Of a stretch of 64,000 bases of DNA, positions 12,521 through 23,300 are shown piece after piece. Made by a program: the position numbers and the translations under genes. Under the pieces are notes generated by a model. It was not told where the DNA came from, searched no databases, and saw nothing but the letters and a program-made list of their open reading frames with translations. Numbering within the stretch: position 1 is the first letter of the stretch; each line of letters starts with the position of its first letter. The stretch lies in assembly GCA_005406025.1 (NCBI GenBank), contig BGZK01001478.1, forward strand, positions 80,923-144,922, given 5' to 3'. Source of the stretch: Eumeta japonica (lineage: Eukaryota; Arthropoda; Insecta; Lepidoptera; Psychidae).

Positions 12521-15500
12521 TGTGTGTGTATATTTACAGCATAGTCGAGGAGCAAAGGAACAGGCGAGCCATCAGAGAGTGGATGGTCACCGCCACCCAT
12601 GGACACTCTTAACTCCAAAGGGGTCACCAGTGCGTTACCTGTTTCATGGGAGAGAATAGGATATCTAATGGAGTGGGATTCGGTCGATGGAAAGGGAAGA
12701 GGGGAGTGGGACATCGCAACTCTCATTCACTGGACAAAATGCAACAGCGGAAGCCTTTCACTTTAAGTCCGTATTCTATGAGAGTCTGGTATTTCACCGG
12801 CACATTTTCGTGCTGCAGCCAAGTTGGTCGCAGTACGGCTTCGCCGCAGATATATTTCTAATTTTCAGATTTTGTATTGAAAAACTTATCAATTCAACAG
12901 TTTTTAACGGATACGAGGACCAAAAAAAACCAGCTTTGTATCAGTTTTCATGTGTAGAAAATACACTGATCCAAATTTGGTTCAGTTTGTACTATTCTGT
13001 TTCATATTTATGCAAAATTTTATGAATATTTCTGCATTTATTTACAAAGTACCCACTATAATTTAATGATTTTCATATACTTTCCTTTATTTTTTGCAAA
13101 AATTTAATGATTATGGACTAATAGGAAATACACACTGTAGATTTCCATTTATTTACAAGTGTCAAAATATGCTGCAAAAATGGTCGCATAATTAGATTGC
13201 GTTGATTCAGAAGCTTAATTTTTTAATGGATTAGTAATTTCATTAATTTCAATTTAACCTCCATGTATTCCTCAAAAAAAAAAAGGGGGTATCGACAGAC
13301 GTATAGAGGACAAGGGAGTGATGCTATAACGGTACGTTTTGGAATACGAAACCCTAGGAATGTTGAAAAATCGAAAGGGATCGCCGTATAAGAAACCGTG
13401 TTTCAATAAAAGTTTCTGTAATTTTGCTCCAACGTAAAAAAGATGACATATACAGGCCTCATACATGTAATTGCTATGGTTATAGTGACAGATATAAAGT
13501 AAAATAACATTTATCCAACAACAGCCAGCTATGTAAGAGTCAGTTTCGTGCTAAGAATCTCGAACTGGGTGAAAAAAACAATTTTTTTTTGAATACTGTG
13601 TTATATAAATAACAAAAAAAAGGTGTTGTGTTGTGTATTGATATTGTGTTATGGTATGGAACCCTCGATTTGCATGTCCGCTCGCACTTGACAGTTTACT
13701 TTAAAAAGGGTCTTGATGAGCAAACCATTTATCTCATCGAGAAGAATATCTTTATTGTTATACTCCAGTAATTGCTGAAGTGCAGCGTTTGGAATCGTTG
13801 GTTATAAGAGACACTGTCAAAAACAAGAAAATCTAATCCGTGCAATCGTCTTATAAACTTAGTAAACAAAGCTGTAAACAATTGTTTTTTCCCTTGTTTT
13901 CCTAATTTTTTCAGGTCCAGGAATCGCGAAGAACGCCACGATCAGCCCCAGGATGATGCAGCGTTACCAAGTGGTGGCGCACAGGCTCGTCGGCGGGCGG
14001 GTCGTCACCAGGAGTTGGCCGATTGCGAGCGCGCACAAAGTTATCGCCGACGACAAACACATCGGTGAGTATCGCCGAATGGATGTCGATGATATCTATT
14101 CGTATTAGCACTAGGACAAATAATTATTTAAATATTATTATTTGTTCTAGTACTAACAGAAATGTCGATGTTGAATCGAATATACATAGAGATATCGAAT
14201 AGAAATGTCGATATAAAAATGTATAAATGCATTCCCTGTGAAAAAAAAAAACGCATTTCTACGTCTTTTATATCGACTGATCACTCTGTCAATTATGATT
14301 CCATTCTTAGTCCCGCTTTTCATTACGATTCTAGTTTCGATCTAAATTCTGTTCAAAATATACATACAGTTAAAAAGCAATAACAGAGAAACGGAATGAG
14401 AAATATCCCACATGTTCCTGCGAGGTATAAACTATTACCATGTAAAATTTCCCGTGAAAAAATAAATGCACAGACAGACAAATAGGAATTCTAAAAACTA
14501 TTCAAGTATGTTCAATGTTTTTTTATACCCTTAGAGCAGTTATTCTTAAGTATCTCAACTTGATACAAATCATCTGAAGGTACTGTAATAGCCGTAACTT
14601 CCCTTATTATTGAAAACCTTAATCAGGGCAAAGAGTGTCTTGTAGTCTTCCTTCATTTCAAAAAAAAAAACATAATAAATTCTACAATTTTGCATTTTGA
14701 GAACAAAATGTCCTCAAAACGTAATTTCAAATATAAAGATTACAAAGAGCTCTGCTGAAGACCATATTTGTCAAACCGCTTCGGTTTTTCTATTGAAAGC
14801 CTGTATAAGTTTTATAATCTTTCAATTGTTAGATAAATCTACATTTTAAAATCTGTACTAAAATTGCATAGAATATTAGTGCTTGACTTTAGTTTTCTTT
14901 CGAAAAGACAGTATGATGTAGTTAGAGACAGTGTCAAAACATAATTTGAAAGTTGTCAACATGTAGCTCAAGCTTTATTAATAAACGAAAAGTTATTTCT
15001 TTGTCAAAGGACTTATCACGAATGTAAAATGACCGATTACTGTCACTCACAAAGACAGAAGAATTTTTTCATCTCATAGTATAAAATAAACATAATGACC
15101 CGCAATCAATGAGAACATAAAAAAAAAATATTGCCCAATTTTATTCAAAAACAGCTGATATACGCATCACTAATATTTATATAAACAGAGATACAAATAT
15201 ACACACGTACAATACATCAAACTCACCCCTTTTCTTCTGTTCAAGAAAAAAGCATATACACGTATTATGAGATTTAACAATAAATATTCCTGATAATCAA
15301 CTAATATAAATCTATGCTATGGAAGGGCGCGGTCTTCTGTAACAAGTAGGCATTTTACACTTATAAGGAAACCGCTATAATATTTTTTGTTACAACGTGT
15401 TTTTTGCTAAACAAATATTTTCGTATTTCGTATCTTTGATGAACAGATTTTTCCTGTCTACTGTTTTATTATATGTATAGATAAATTTAAATATGATCAG

Positions 15501-18500
15501 TTTATGACAGCGCACTTTAAAATTACGTCAACCGATTACGTATTTTGTACAATACTAATTAAAATAAGTTAGCAGCTATTCAATTAAAGTGTGTATCTAA
15601 AAATGATTTCTCTCACAAACAGCTAAAACGAATAAGGCATACCTATTACCCGCTAACTGTTTTATTTTGAAAAAAAAATAAAGTTTTAATAAATGAACAT
15701 AAATCGTTCGTTTATTCAGTAATCCTTTAGATATATATAAACGTTTTCTTCTCATAAAGCTATACTAATAAAAACGTATTACGCATAATTAACCCTTCTG
15801 TTTTGTCAGAGGCGACTTAAGGCGACGCAATCGCCGCCGATCCTCTGCGACGTTTATTAGACGGACCGAAAAAGATTTTTGTCTTATTTTTTCTCTGTAT
15901 GTGGATACAGGACGTGCAGGAAAACCGTTCTGGTACGTCCATTGCCGGTGTTATAAGGAAGGTTTGATTATTAATTTTATTTTAAATTTAAGTATTTGAT
16001 GGATTTTATTCGATTGGAATGTACAGAAAAGCTTTATTTGTATTAAGGTGTTTACGAAAGAGTTTATTACGTATGGAGAGAGACATAGAAATAGGGAAAT
16101 CTGACGCGACTGCGTCGCTACACGCTGCATTGTATAGAATTGTTGCAATGCAATATGTAATTGAACCGAGCGTACCTTGTGCGCGGGAGTCGCTTTGATG
16201 TAAACGATGAGATGATAGCAGCTATCATCTTATCGTTGTTTTAATGTTAATTTTGGGAATGTGAATTATGGAAATTCAATGTACTAATTTTAACTGTCCA
16301 AGTACCTAATAATCAATTGCTTATTGTTTATCTCACCGCTACCGCCTAACTGCTATACATGATGAATTCCCATACGATTGGTAATGTTAGTTATGACAGA
16401 ATATGTAGTAAGCACTGCAGAAGCGCGGCGAAGCGGTTTTCCTACTATTGTAAAGCATAGTCAATGGGCAAACGAGCAGGCAAACGTAGATGTAGATGAT
16501 AAACGTAGATGATCAAAGCGTAGATGGTTACCGCTGTCCGTGGACAATCGTAACCCCAGAGGAGTCACCAGTGGGTTGTTGACCTTCTATGAGGAATTAG
16601 GATATCTAATGGAGAGGGATCAGGTTGATGGGAGGACGAGAGGGGTGGGCTATCGGAACTCTCACTCACTGGACGAAATACAATAGCGGAAGTTGCTACT
16701 TCATGTTCGTATTCTGTGAGTGTGGTTTCTCACCGGTTGAACGGGCCTATTTTTGTGCCGCAGTCAAATGGCCACAGTATGACTCTATCACAGTAATTCT
16801 ACTGTTTAAAATAGATTAAATAGACAATATGTTTTGAAACACGCTGGTAATATCATCACAATTTTTTTCTCATAAATGTTCAAATAAGTATGTCCCCTTA
16901 TCTTACATGCCACGGATGTCATCTATAACAATGCATTTCATGTTCTAAGATATTTTGGTTCTTGTTTCAAGATCTCAAAAGGAGGAAGACTCTGGTCTAT
17001 TCGACGGGTTTCTTGGACAGCGCCGCGTGGCCGCACACGCGCGCTTTGGCCAACACCTACGCCAGAAAGGGGTTCAACGTCTTCGTGATAGAGACCTTCG
17101 ATTTCTTCACTTACATCTACCCAAAGTGAGTATGTGTTGTTAAGTGCAAATATTTGGGTAAATTTAGCATGATTATAAAATATTAGCGATCAAAATTTCC
17201 AAAAAAATGTGTTTTTGGAAATTTTGCTATTGAAAAATGTTGCTCATGAATAATTTTCGACATCTCTTTTTTAAACCTAAGTCTAATGTGTATCGATACA
17301 ACGTTTTATGGATTTCCTTTGAAAAATGTAAAAAATAAGATATTGTGATAGACTAGAAGGAACAGCTCTTATAAGAGTTTCTTGTCCCATCAGCTTATCT
17401 TAAAAGTATGACGAAATTAGTGATACAACCTAAATAAGTAATACCATAAATTAAATAATCTGTATTGGAAACTGTATGGGAGTCAATCACTTACACTTGC
17501 CGATTGAAAATTATCAATCAACGTCCGGTCAATGAATTTGCGAAATTCACTTTTTGCGTCGGTGTTGTTTAATGTCATCAAAATTGTATTACGAGGGGTG
17601 TGTAAAAAAAAACTCGTTATTCAAAAATTATAATACTCATTATTTATTACTAATATCTATCTCCTATCTCTTCCAAGTATTCATCCTGAGCATGTGTACA
17701 TTTTTTCATGCACTTAAACCACTTGAAAAATACCTCTGAGCACTATTTTTCAGATATCTCAAAAATTTTAAAATTATGGACAGCCAGCGCAGCTTTGTTG
17801 CTTTCAAATCTCATGATTTTTAATGTTTAAATGATTTTGAGAAATAAGTAATCGAATAGCGCTAAATCAGAGGAAGATGGTAGTTTTGGTAGAATAGACA
17901 TATTGTTTTAATTAAAAAAAAAATGTGTTCTGACGGACATGTGCGGCGTGACGTTGTCGTGATGTCAAAGAAAATCCTGGATTCGTGGCTTCGATCTTTT
18001 ATTCCACTAAGCCGATAATACTACATGAGCACAAGCTGTTACATAGTACTTCTAATTGACGGTTTTTTGGTCTCCTATCACTAGAGTAGCAATATAACTG
18101 GTCTCACAATAGAACATGGTGATGATTTGTTTCTATGTGTTTCGCATACAGCGACATCTTCTCGGCGTTGATTCATGTTGGAAGCACCATAAAATGAATT
18201 GTCGCTTTATTTCGGAGTCGTAGCTGTACATCCATGTTTCGACACAAGAATATTATATACGTTTTTTTTCTCGCTTTTGTCGAATTTCTCTATCATAAAT
18301 TGATACCAATCTACTCGGCGTTCTTTTTGTTTATCATCAGCTTGTGCGTCATTCATCTTGAACGACTCTTATGGAGAGAAATTAATCGTGAATAATGGCT
18401 TGCATCTCTGTTGATCCAATATCCAGTTATCGCTTAAACTTTGCATTTGTAATTCTTCGTTTTTGTCTGAACAATTTTTCAATTGCATGAACATTTTCTT

Positions 18501-21500
18501 GAGTGAATGCTCTTGGCGGCAGACCTATCCTCGCTTCATTTTCAAAGCTTCTCCGTCCTTGTTTAAACTCTGCTAACCAATTAATAATTATTGCTACTGA
18601 ACAAGCAGATTCATCAAAAGTAGTAACCCCATAATTCAAAATATTCTTGTCGCTTAAACATTTTTCGTAATCATAATATATCCTAACGCAATAATTACGT
18701 CGACTGCCTTACATTGATGAAAGCCAATTCCTGTCAGATTTTCAATTGTCAGATATGTGTGCGTCTGTGTGTACCAAATATCAACTTAATCGGTCCTGTA
18801 GTTTCGGATTAAATTGGGTGTGACAGACGGATGGTCAGATACAAAAGTGATCCTATAAAGGTTCTGTTTTTTCCTTTTGAGATACGTAACTAAAAACCAG
18901 GCACAGGTAAGTAAGAACACTAGACTCGATTGATCTCACGCGTCCTCAAATAAACTATATTTAAAACGCACGCTCCTTTCGTTGGCGCTCGCTGTATTTA
19001 TAAAATGTATAATGTACAAATTATAACGTATAATATAACCAACTTAAAATGTGCAATGTACAAATAAAACGCTAGCTTGCAGAAACTTCCAGCCCTTCCT
19101 TAAGTCCGTTCAAACGACGGCCTCAAGGAGCTTATCTCTGACGTCATTCGCACCGTCACCACGTAACGTAATGCTTTTTACTTCCAGTTCAAGGATCCCT
19201 ATATAAATGATAATGTCAAAATTTACAAAAAAATGATAGTACGTATTCGCGAAGCCTGTTAACCCGCATTTTGTATGATTATGCTGGCAACTATCTTTGA
19301 TAACTCTGTTTAAGGTCCCTTAAGGAAAATTGAAAATTAGCAAAGATTTAGGTGAGTGTATGTGTGTCTGCTTTTATTTGTGCCTGCGTGCGTATGTATG
19401 TATGTTAAATCTATAAATTATGACCGGATAATCGAATTAAATCGAAAAAAATCATGTTTAGTAAGTTTATTGGAATGTACGTACATTCTAATTAAATAAC
19501 TGGAACTAGAATTTTTGAAAATTTGACCATGACGCAGCCATTTAACAGACTTCGAATGATTCAAAGCAACGTTTTTCAATAAAAGTTTATTCTGTATAAA
19601 TTTGAAACCAAAATCTATTTTCAAACATCATCAGCTCCATTCTCAAAAAAAAAATTACGTCGAATGCCGCAAATTGCACCGAAATTGATCAACTTGGTCG
19701 AGAGATATCATCGAAATAAAATTTCGAATAAGTGTTTAGTTTTTTTTTTTAAATCAAATTTGAATAATCCAGTTTTAGCATTCAAAAAGTTTCATTTCTA
19801 AGAATTTTTTGAAAATCTGAACTAGAATGATTTTATAGATTTCATGTGAATGAAATAGATGAAATTTTTTTTTAAATATATTTATTTAATATGGCCAAAT
19901 TATTGTTTCATATAAAAAAAAATTGAACATGGCTTTTGAGTCAGTGTGAGATGGTCAGAAACTATCTTTTTAAGCCGATTATGCAGTATTTGTTTTAATT
20001 TTTAACTATCGATAACGAAGGTCGAGACGATTAACCATAACCATAAAGCACGTTTTATTAAATAATGATTTATTTAACATAATACTGATTTTATCATTAA
20101 GTAATGACGTGAATTTGATTACAATGATTTGATTTTTTAACAATGTATTGTGGTAGGCAAAGGCTATTTGCCTTTATTGTATGCTCTCGAATAAAAATCA
20201 GATCTGTCATATTGCAGTAATACAATAATTCGCCCCGCTAAGTAGTTTCTTAGGTTTTACAACAATGTACGGTGAGAACAATGTGCCATCTTTTTCAAGG
20301 TGATTGCGTGTTGGCCACGGAGAGCTGAGCGCATGATTTATAAGTTATTTTTTCTTTGATTAATAAAGATTTTCCTTATACGAATACCAAAATGAGAATT
20401 ACTATGACACATTTATTTATGAGGATATGTGTGGCAAGAGCTATCGAGTTTATTTTCTTGATAAAACGGAATATAACTGCTGCTTTAAAATTTTAAGAGA
20501 GAATGCGTTTGTTTTATTCATTAATTTAAATACTACTTAATATAATAAAAAGGAAGATTATTTTTTTACAGAAGCGTAATGTTTTTCAAATTATTAGTCA
20601 GTTTTTATATTTTTTATAATATATAATATTGTTGCGAATTACGTTCACTTACCACTTATTAAAAGTACAAAAACGCAAACAAGTTCCTCTCCCGCCTTCT
20701 GTGCGTATGTTAAATCGATAAATCTTATTCATTTATATTGAACTAGCTTCTGCTAGCGGCTCTACTCGTATGGATAATGAAATTAATTCCTCGTTCTCAA
20801 ACAAACTCCCTATCACTATACCGTTTTCGATTTCGATACCGGTTCCATTTTCTTTGTCTATTTGCCTCACCCCCTATGCCTATCTCGGTCCCGCTTTTTA
20901 TTCCGCAACCGGCCTTGTTTTAAGTAGATTCCAATACTAGTTCCACTCATGAGTCCTCTCCCGCTCTCGATTCTGACCTCAGTTTTGCTTCTCATTCCGA
21001 ATTCAGGAACGCTCTCGATTCTAATTTTGACCCACATACGATTTTGACCCCACACACGATTTCAATCCTGGTCTCGACTTTCAATTCTATTTCTTAATAC
21101 GTGTATTTGCCAATATATGTATTAAGGAAATAGTGTGAGATATTGCAAGGAAGAACGTGAAATAAGTAACATAAAAATATCTTTTTTATTTATTTATAAA
21201 TGTTAAGTAAATTGACTGATTTTATACAAATATATTTAAAAATTGTATGTACCGATGAAATCATTTTTCAGTTAAACAACAAAAGATATTGAAAAGGTCT
21301 ATCTGTTTAAGGGCAACGAAGTCACAGACAGACGACAGAGGCGTCCAAATTATAACACCACTTCTTTCTTGGAAGTGATTTAAATTATTATTTTTCTTAC
21401 GAATAGCCAAACGGATGAGATACAATATGCATAGATAATATATATCTATTGATAATAAGGGTATACTCTATAATAAAAAAATATTAGAATAGGAAAAATC

Positions 21501-22757
21501 TTTCTTTGTTAATATTGGTATTAATATTGCAAACATAACACAGTTTTATTTGGAATCGAACCCCTTTGAAAACAGTCATTATTATAATTAATTAATATTT
21601 CTTCTGTGATGGTGCGTTTCTCCAATGAAATAAGTGAAAGCGATAAAATTACGAAGGATTTCTGAGATTTAACCGGATTTGAAATCAGAAACGTGATAAT
21701 AAGTTCAATTCGGCAGGTCGCTGCACGACTTACCCATTGCGCTAATCGGGTAACAATGACGCAAGGCCGTAAAATCGTGAATACCCGTCCTGTCCACCCA
21801 GTTGATGACACACGACAGTCGAGCTGTCATTACAGTGTTCAGTGATACGTTCAAATATTTATCTTTGCAAATCAGAAATATCGTTTGGAAATTATTAGTC
21901 CCCAGTAAATATCGGAGTCGACGCTACTCGGCTGATTTAGCCGAGAGTCCTTCAAGCACTGAAAGCCTCACAAATATTACTCGTAACCGTACCTCACGAA
22001 ATTAATTTAGAAATACCTTTACCTATTTATGCTTTTTATTGTTTAATACATGTGTCTGTTGAAGGTAATATATATTTACAGGTCCGTACGATTGGTCCGC
22101 GTCGTCGGCGAGAAGTTAGGCGTATTTCTGCTTCACCTTAAAGACTTAGGCCTAGATGCAGACAACTTGCAGCTCCTAGGGGTGAGTTTGGGCGCGCACG
22201 TCGTCTCGCATGCGGCGAAGCACTTCCACCGGCAGTCCGGACAGAAGCCGTTCCGGATAAGCGGATTGGATCCGGCCGGGGCGTGCTTCCGGAATCTGCC
22301 GAGCGACGAAAAACTGAACCCGAACGACGCGAAATTCGTCGACGTCGTGCACACTAACATAGACGGGTTCGGTATCGCCGAGCCGCTGGGCCACGTCGAC
22401 TTCTACGCCAACGGCGGCGAATACCAGCCTAGCGATATCGTGTACATACCGTGCCTGGTCGTCTGCAGCCACGTTCGCGCCTTGATCTATTGGTGGATAG
22501 CCCTGGACCATCCGAAGAAATTCGTGGGCGTGAAGTGTCGGTCGGTGGAGGACGCCAGGTTCTCGAACTGCTTCGACGAGCCCCAGGAGCTGAACTACTT
22601 CGGCCTGGAGACTAACTTCAGTAAGCCCGGCGTTTATTATCTGCCGACCGATCACCTGTTTCCGTATTATAGAAATAAAGAAGGCTTACGGCCCGAGAAC
22701 GAGATATTCAGTTCTGTAGCGAGGGAAATAAACAAGGAAGAGTTGTTTGTCGTTTGA
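7957..22757 (+). CDS. Secreted pancreatic-lipase-family (insect neutral lipase-like) enzyme, four coding exons
   Basis: Spliced CDS: 7957-8071, 13915-14064, 16972-17125, 22082-22757, giving 364 aa. All junctions follow GT-AG and the frames join exactly (phases 1, 1, 2). The family hydrolyses acyl ester bonds of glycerolipids or phospholipids outside the cell, in insects often in the gut. Residues 1-21 are a hydrophobic signal peptide, and D-C-P-G (38-41) begins the mature N-terminus. The alpha/beta-hydrolase core has a nucleophile elbow G-V-S-L-G with Ser175, Asp203 in GLDPAG and His270 in CSH, so the catalytic triad is complete. A short lid-like loop lies between Cys292 and Cys303, as in neutral lipases and PLA1-like members rather than long-lid pancreatic lipases. 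The elbow has Val where His is usual. The exons are much more GC-rich than the introns. An acceptor-like 'tcgtttcag' just before the ATG suggests a spliced 5' UTR. Substrate cannot be decided from sequence. Confidence 0.92.
8934..9036 (+). repeat. tRNA-derived SINE-like sequence
   Basis: 'gtctagtggttaaaaccgg' resembles a tRNA A box (the D-arm 'AGTGGTTA' core). 'gagttctaaccc', about 30 nt downstream, resembles a diverged B box (GGTTCGAATCC). Order and spacing suit a tRNA-derived SINE head. The cloverleaf is too diverged for a functional tRNA gene and no anticodon arm is convincing. Confidence 0.45.
9579..9639. repeat. AT-rich inverted repeat around 'cgcgaaatat'
   Basis: The left arm '...atatacgcgaaatat' and the right arm 'atatttcgcgtatat...' are complementary over about 28 bp, with a 2-bp length difference in the TA run. 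The TA tracts make pairing easy, but the central cgcgaaatat/atatttcgcg match is not simple-sequence. A weaker related hairpin follows at about 9657-9686. Confidence 0.75.
11238..11299. repeat. Near-perfect 62-nt palindrome
   Basis: Two 31-nt arms meet with virtually no loop. 28 of 31 positions pair, with the mismatches at two adjacent positions in the arm and at the centre. The inner core 'caatagtgcacaaacgc' repeats exactly in reverse complement. It lies deep in lipase intron 1. Confidence 0.9.
11620..11959 (+). repeat. Helitron-like tract: degenerate purine-rich array ending in CTAG
   Basis: An irregular array of G/A-rich words of the type 'gaaccagaattgg' and 'gagattcgagat' ends at 'gcgggcggagtcatggtCTAG' followed by T. 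That end resembles the short Helitron-like element at 5767-6014. Mirror-orientation pyrimidine-rich arrays occur at 20738-21095 and 57345-57640. I infer one family of non-autonomous Helitron-like elements with a degenerate internal array. The 5' end was not found. Confidence 0.45.
12440..12531. repeat. Compound TA / CA / TG microsatellite
   Basis: A (ta)n run passes into (ca)n and then (gt)n, so the CA and TG halves are complementary around 'cacacgtgtgtg'. The long open frame read through it on the minus strand is an artefact of the simple repeat. Confidence 0.95.
12540..12855 (-). repeat. Retroposon family A, reverse copy
   Basis: It contains 'atggtcaccgccacccatgg', 'aggatatctaatggag', 'ggacaaaatgcaacagcgg' and 'ctgcagccaagttggtcgcag'. 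These blocks recur in the same order at 16446-16800 and 29268-29556 and in reverse complement at 905-1262. The copy lies antisense to the lipase. Frames of 71 and 112 codons that cross it are repeat-derived. Confidence 0.7.
13277..13357 (+). repeat. Partial interspersed repeat family B (3' end)
   Basis: It has the order seen at the end of the full copies: 'atcgacagacg', an 'agggagtgatgctataa' block, then 'cggtacgttttggaatacgaaaccct'. The 5' part is missing. Confidence 0.5.
13915..14064 (+). CDS. Lipase coding exon 2 (mature N-terminal region)
   Basis: It follows acceptor 'ttttttcag' and precedes donor 'gtgagt'. It completes Cys39 and encodes up to residue 88. The region is basic and precedes the first core strands. 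A 50-bp imperfect palindrome (14106-14155) starts 42 bp beyond its donor. Confidence 0.85.
14106..14155. repeat. Imperfect palindrome next to the exon 2 donor
   Basis: Arms 14106-14124 and 14137-14155 (19 nt each, 17 pair) flank an A/T loop. The core 'acaaataat' is mirrored exactly. In the pre-mRNA it could form a stem shortly after the 5' splice site. Confidence 0.8.
16446..16800 (-). repeat. Retroposon family A, reverse copy
   Basis: It shares 'aggatatctaatggag', 'tcactggacgaaatacaa' and the distal 'gccgcagtcaaatggccaca' blocks with the other reverse copies. A short internal duplication ('aaacgtagatgtagatgataaacgtagatga') is specific to this copy. It ends about 170 bp before lipase exon 3. 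Confidence 0.65.
16972..17125 (+). CDS. Lipase coding exon 3 (first core strands)
   Basis: It encodes residues 89-139 and two bases of Lys140. The sequence KRRKTLVYSTGFLDS and the later KGFNVFVIE are the expected strand-turn-strand elements of the lipase fold (kkTvvyvTGfld...gyNvivvd). Acceptor 'tttcaag', donor 'gtgagt'. Confidence 0.88.
17191..17226. repeat. Perfect hairpin (15-bp arms, 6-nt loop)
   Basis: 'caaaatttccaaaaa' at 17191-17205 pairs with 'tttttggaaattttg' at 17212-17226. It lies 66 bp beyond the exon 3 donor. Confidence 0.85.
17592..18690 (-). pseudogene. Decayed mariner (Tc1/mariner) transposase inside lipase intron 3
   Basis: Read on the minus strand from about 18639 downwards, a 70-residue frame contains FNYGVTT-like, WLAEFKQGRRSFENEARIGLPP-like and ENVHAIEKL segments, which match the mariner N-terminal DNA-binding region (its two helix-turn-helix parts). 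Lower down, WMYSYDSEIKRQF corresponds to the block that follows the first catalytic Asp. The frame is interrupted by several stops and shifts. At 17590-17600 TA precedes 'cgaggggtgtgt', which resembles a mariner terminal repeat and marks the transposase 3' side of the element. The opposite terminus was not found, so the right boundary is approximate. Confidence 0.75.
18720..18897 (+). repeat. Partial interspersed repeat family B (3' part)
   Basis: It includes 'tgacagacggatgg', 'aaagtgatcctataaaggtt' and 'ccttttgagatacgtaact', the same block order as the end of the full copies. The 5' part is absent. Confidence 0.6.
20738..21095 (-). repeat. Helitron-like tract with degenerate pyrimidine-rich array
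   Basis: It starts at 'aCTAGcttctgctagcggc', which on the minus strand would be a Helitron-type 3' end. An irregular array of words such as 'cgatttcgataccggtt', 'ctcggtcccgctttt' and 'cgctctcgattct' follows. It mirrors the array at 11620-11959. No coding content. The 5' terminus was not recognised. Confidence 0.45.
22082..22757 (+). CDS. Lipase coding exon 4 (catalytic triad and C-terminus)
   Basis: It follows the acceptor 'atatttacag' and ends at TGA 22755-22757. It encodes the last base of Lys140 and residues 141-364, including Ser175 (GVSLG), Asp203 (GLDPAG), the Cys264/Cys268 pair with His270, the short Cys292-Cys303 loop and the C-terminal 'GVYYLPT' motif. The codons are GC-rich. Long minus-strand frames across this exon are shadows. 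Confidence 0.93.
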
Positions 22758-23300
22758 AAGCGAACAAACAGACAATTTCATCTTAAAAATAAGTTATACG
22801 TGCTAGACAGTGAAAGACGAAAATTAATAATCAATAATGTAATACGAACTGTAGCAGATAACGTGCCCGTATGGAGTTACTACTCGATTTTGCGGTAAAT
22901 AAGTATATGTATCAAATTGTGTGAAGTAGGCGATTGTGAATTAACAAAATTGTTGATATAGTATTTAATTCGGATTTTTTTTTTAGATTCCAGTAAGTAG
23001 TGAGCGTTTGTAACTTTAGAAAAATTTGTATTTGAAATCAATTCAGATTTATGAACTCCGCTGGGAATACGTGAACAATATAGTCTTGTATACTTTTATT
23101 TATGGTGTAACATCAATTTTTAATGAGATTTTTATATGTTATTTAATATTTCCATGCGACACATTTCTCGTCTTATTGCAAATAAATATAAAAATAAAAT
23201 TACGTATGTTTAATTACTAATACGCATTTAATAATTGTATTTTTTCTGTATCCTCGTTTTGTAATTCTTATCATTTTTTTTTTGTTTTTTTTTTTCGGTA
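22758..23300 (+). other. Probable lipase 3' UTR with polyadenylation signals
   Basis: AT-rich sequence follows the stop codon. An AATAAA at 23181-23186 is the first strong polyadenylation signal. Further AATAAA-like words occur near 23820. The exact cleavage site cannot be set. Confidence 0.5.

Larger units (their letters stand above)
8072..13914 (+). other. Lipase intron 1 (5.8 kb)
   Basis: Bounded by 'gtgagt' and 'ttttttcag'. It holds a SINE-like sequence (8934-9036), AT-rich and GC-containing hairpins (9579-9639, 11238-11299), a Helitron-like purine-rich tract (about 11620-11959), a CA/TG microsatellite (12440-12531), a reverse copy of retroposon family A (12540-12855) and a partial family B copy (13277-13357). 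Other stretches are plain AT-rich DNA. The block at 9250-9560 is more GC-rich but has no recognisable coding signal. Confidence 0.8.
14065..16971 (+). other. Lipase intron 2 (2.9 kb)
   Basis: AT-rich. It holds a palindrome near the donor (14106-14155), a GC-containing patch at about 15809-15850 with 'gaggcgac' and 'ggcgacgcaatcgccgcc' self-complementarity, and a reverse copy of retroposon family A (16446-16800). No other coding exon was seen. Confidence 0.75.
17126..22081 (+). other. Lipase intron 3 (5.0 kb)
   Basis: It holds a 15-bp hairpin (17191-17226), a dead mariner in reverse orientation (17592 to about 18690), a partial family B repeat (18720-18897) and a Helitron-like pyrimidine-rich tract (20738-21095). 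The rest is AT-rich DNA. A 'caatttgtataa'-type background shows no additional exon. Confidence 0.75.

Noticed and set aside
12376..12726. 116-codon minus-strand frame with a Cys-Val-rich stretch
   Set aside because: It is read through the CA/TG microsatellite and a family A retroposon copy.
22133..22655. Long minus-strand open frames (75 and 159 codons) opposite lipase exon 4
   Set aside because: They are shadows of the GC-rich lipase exon. The plus strand has the full family signature and matching splice sites.
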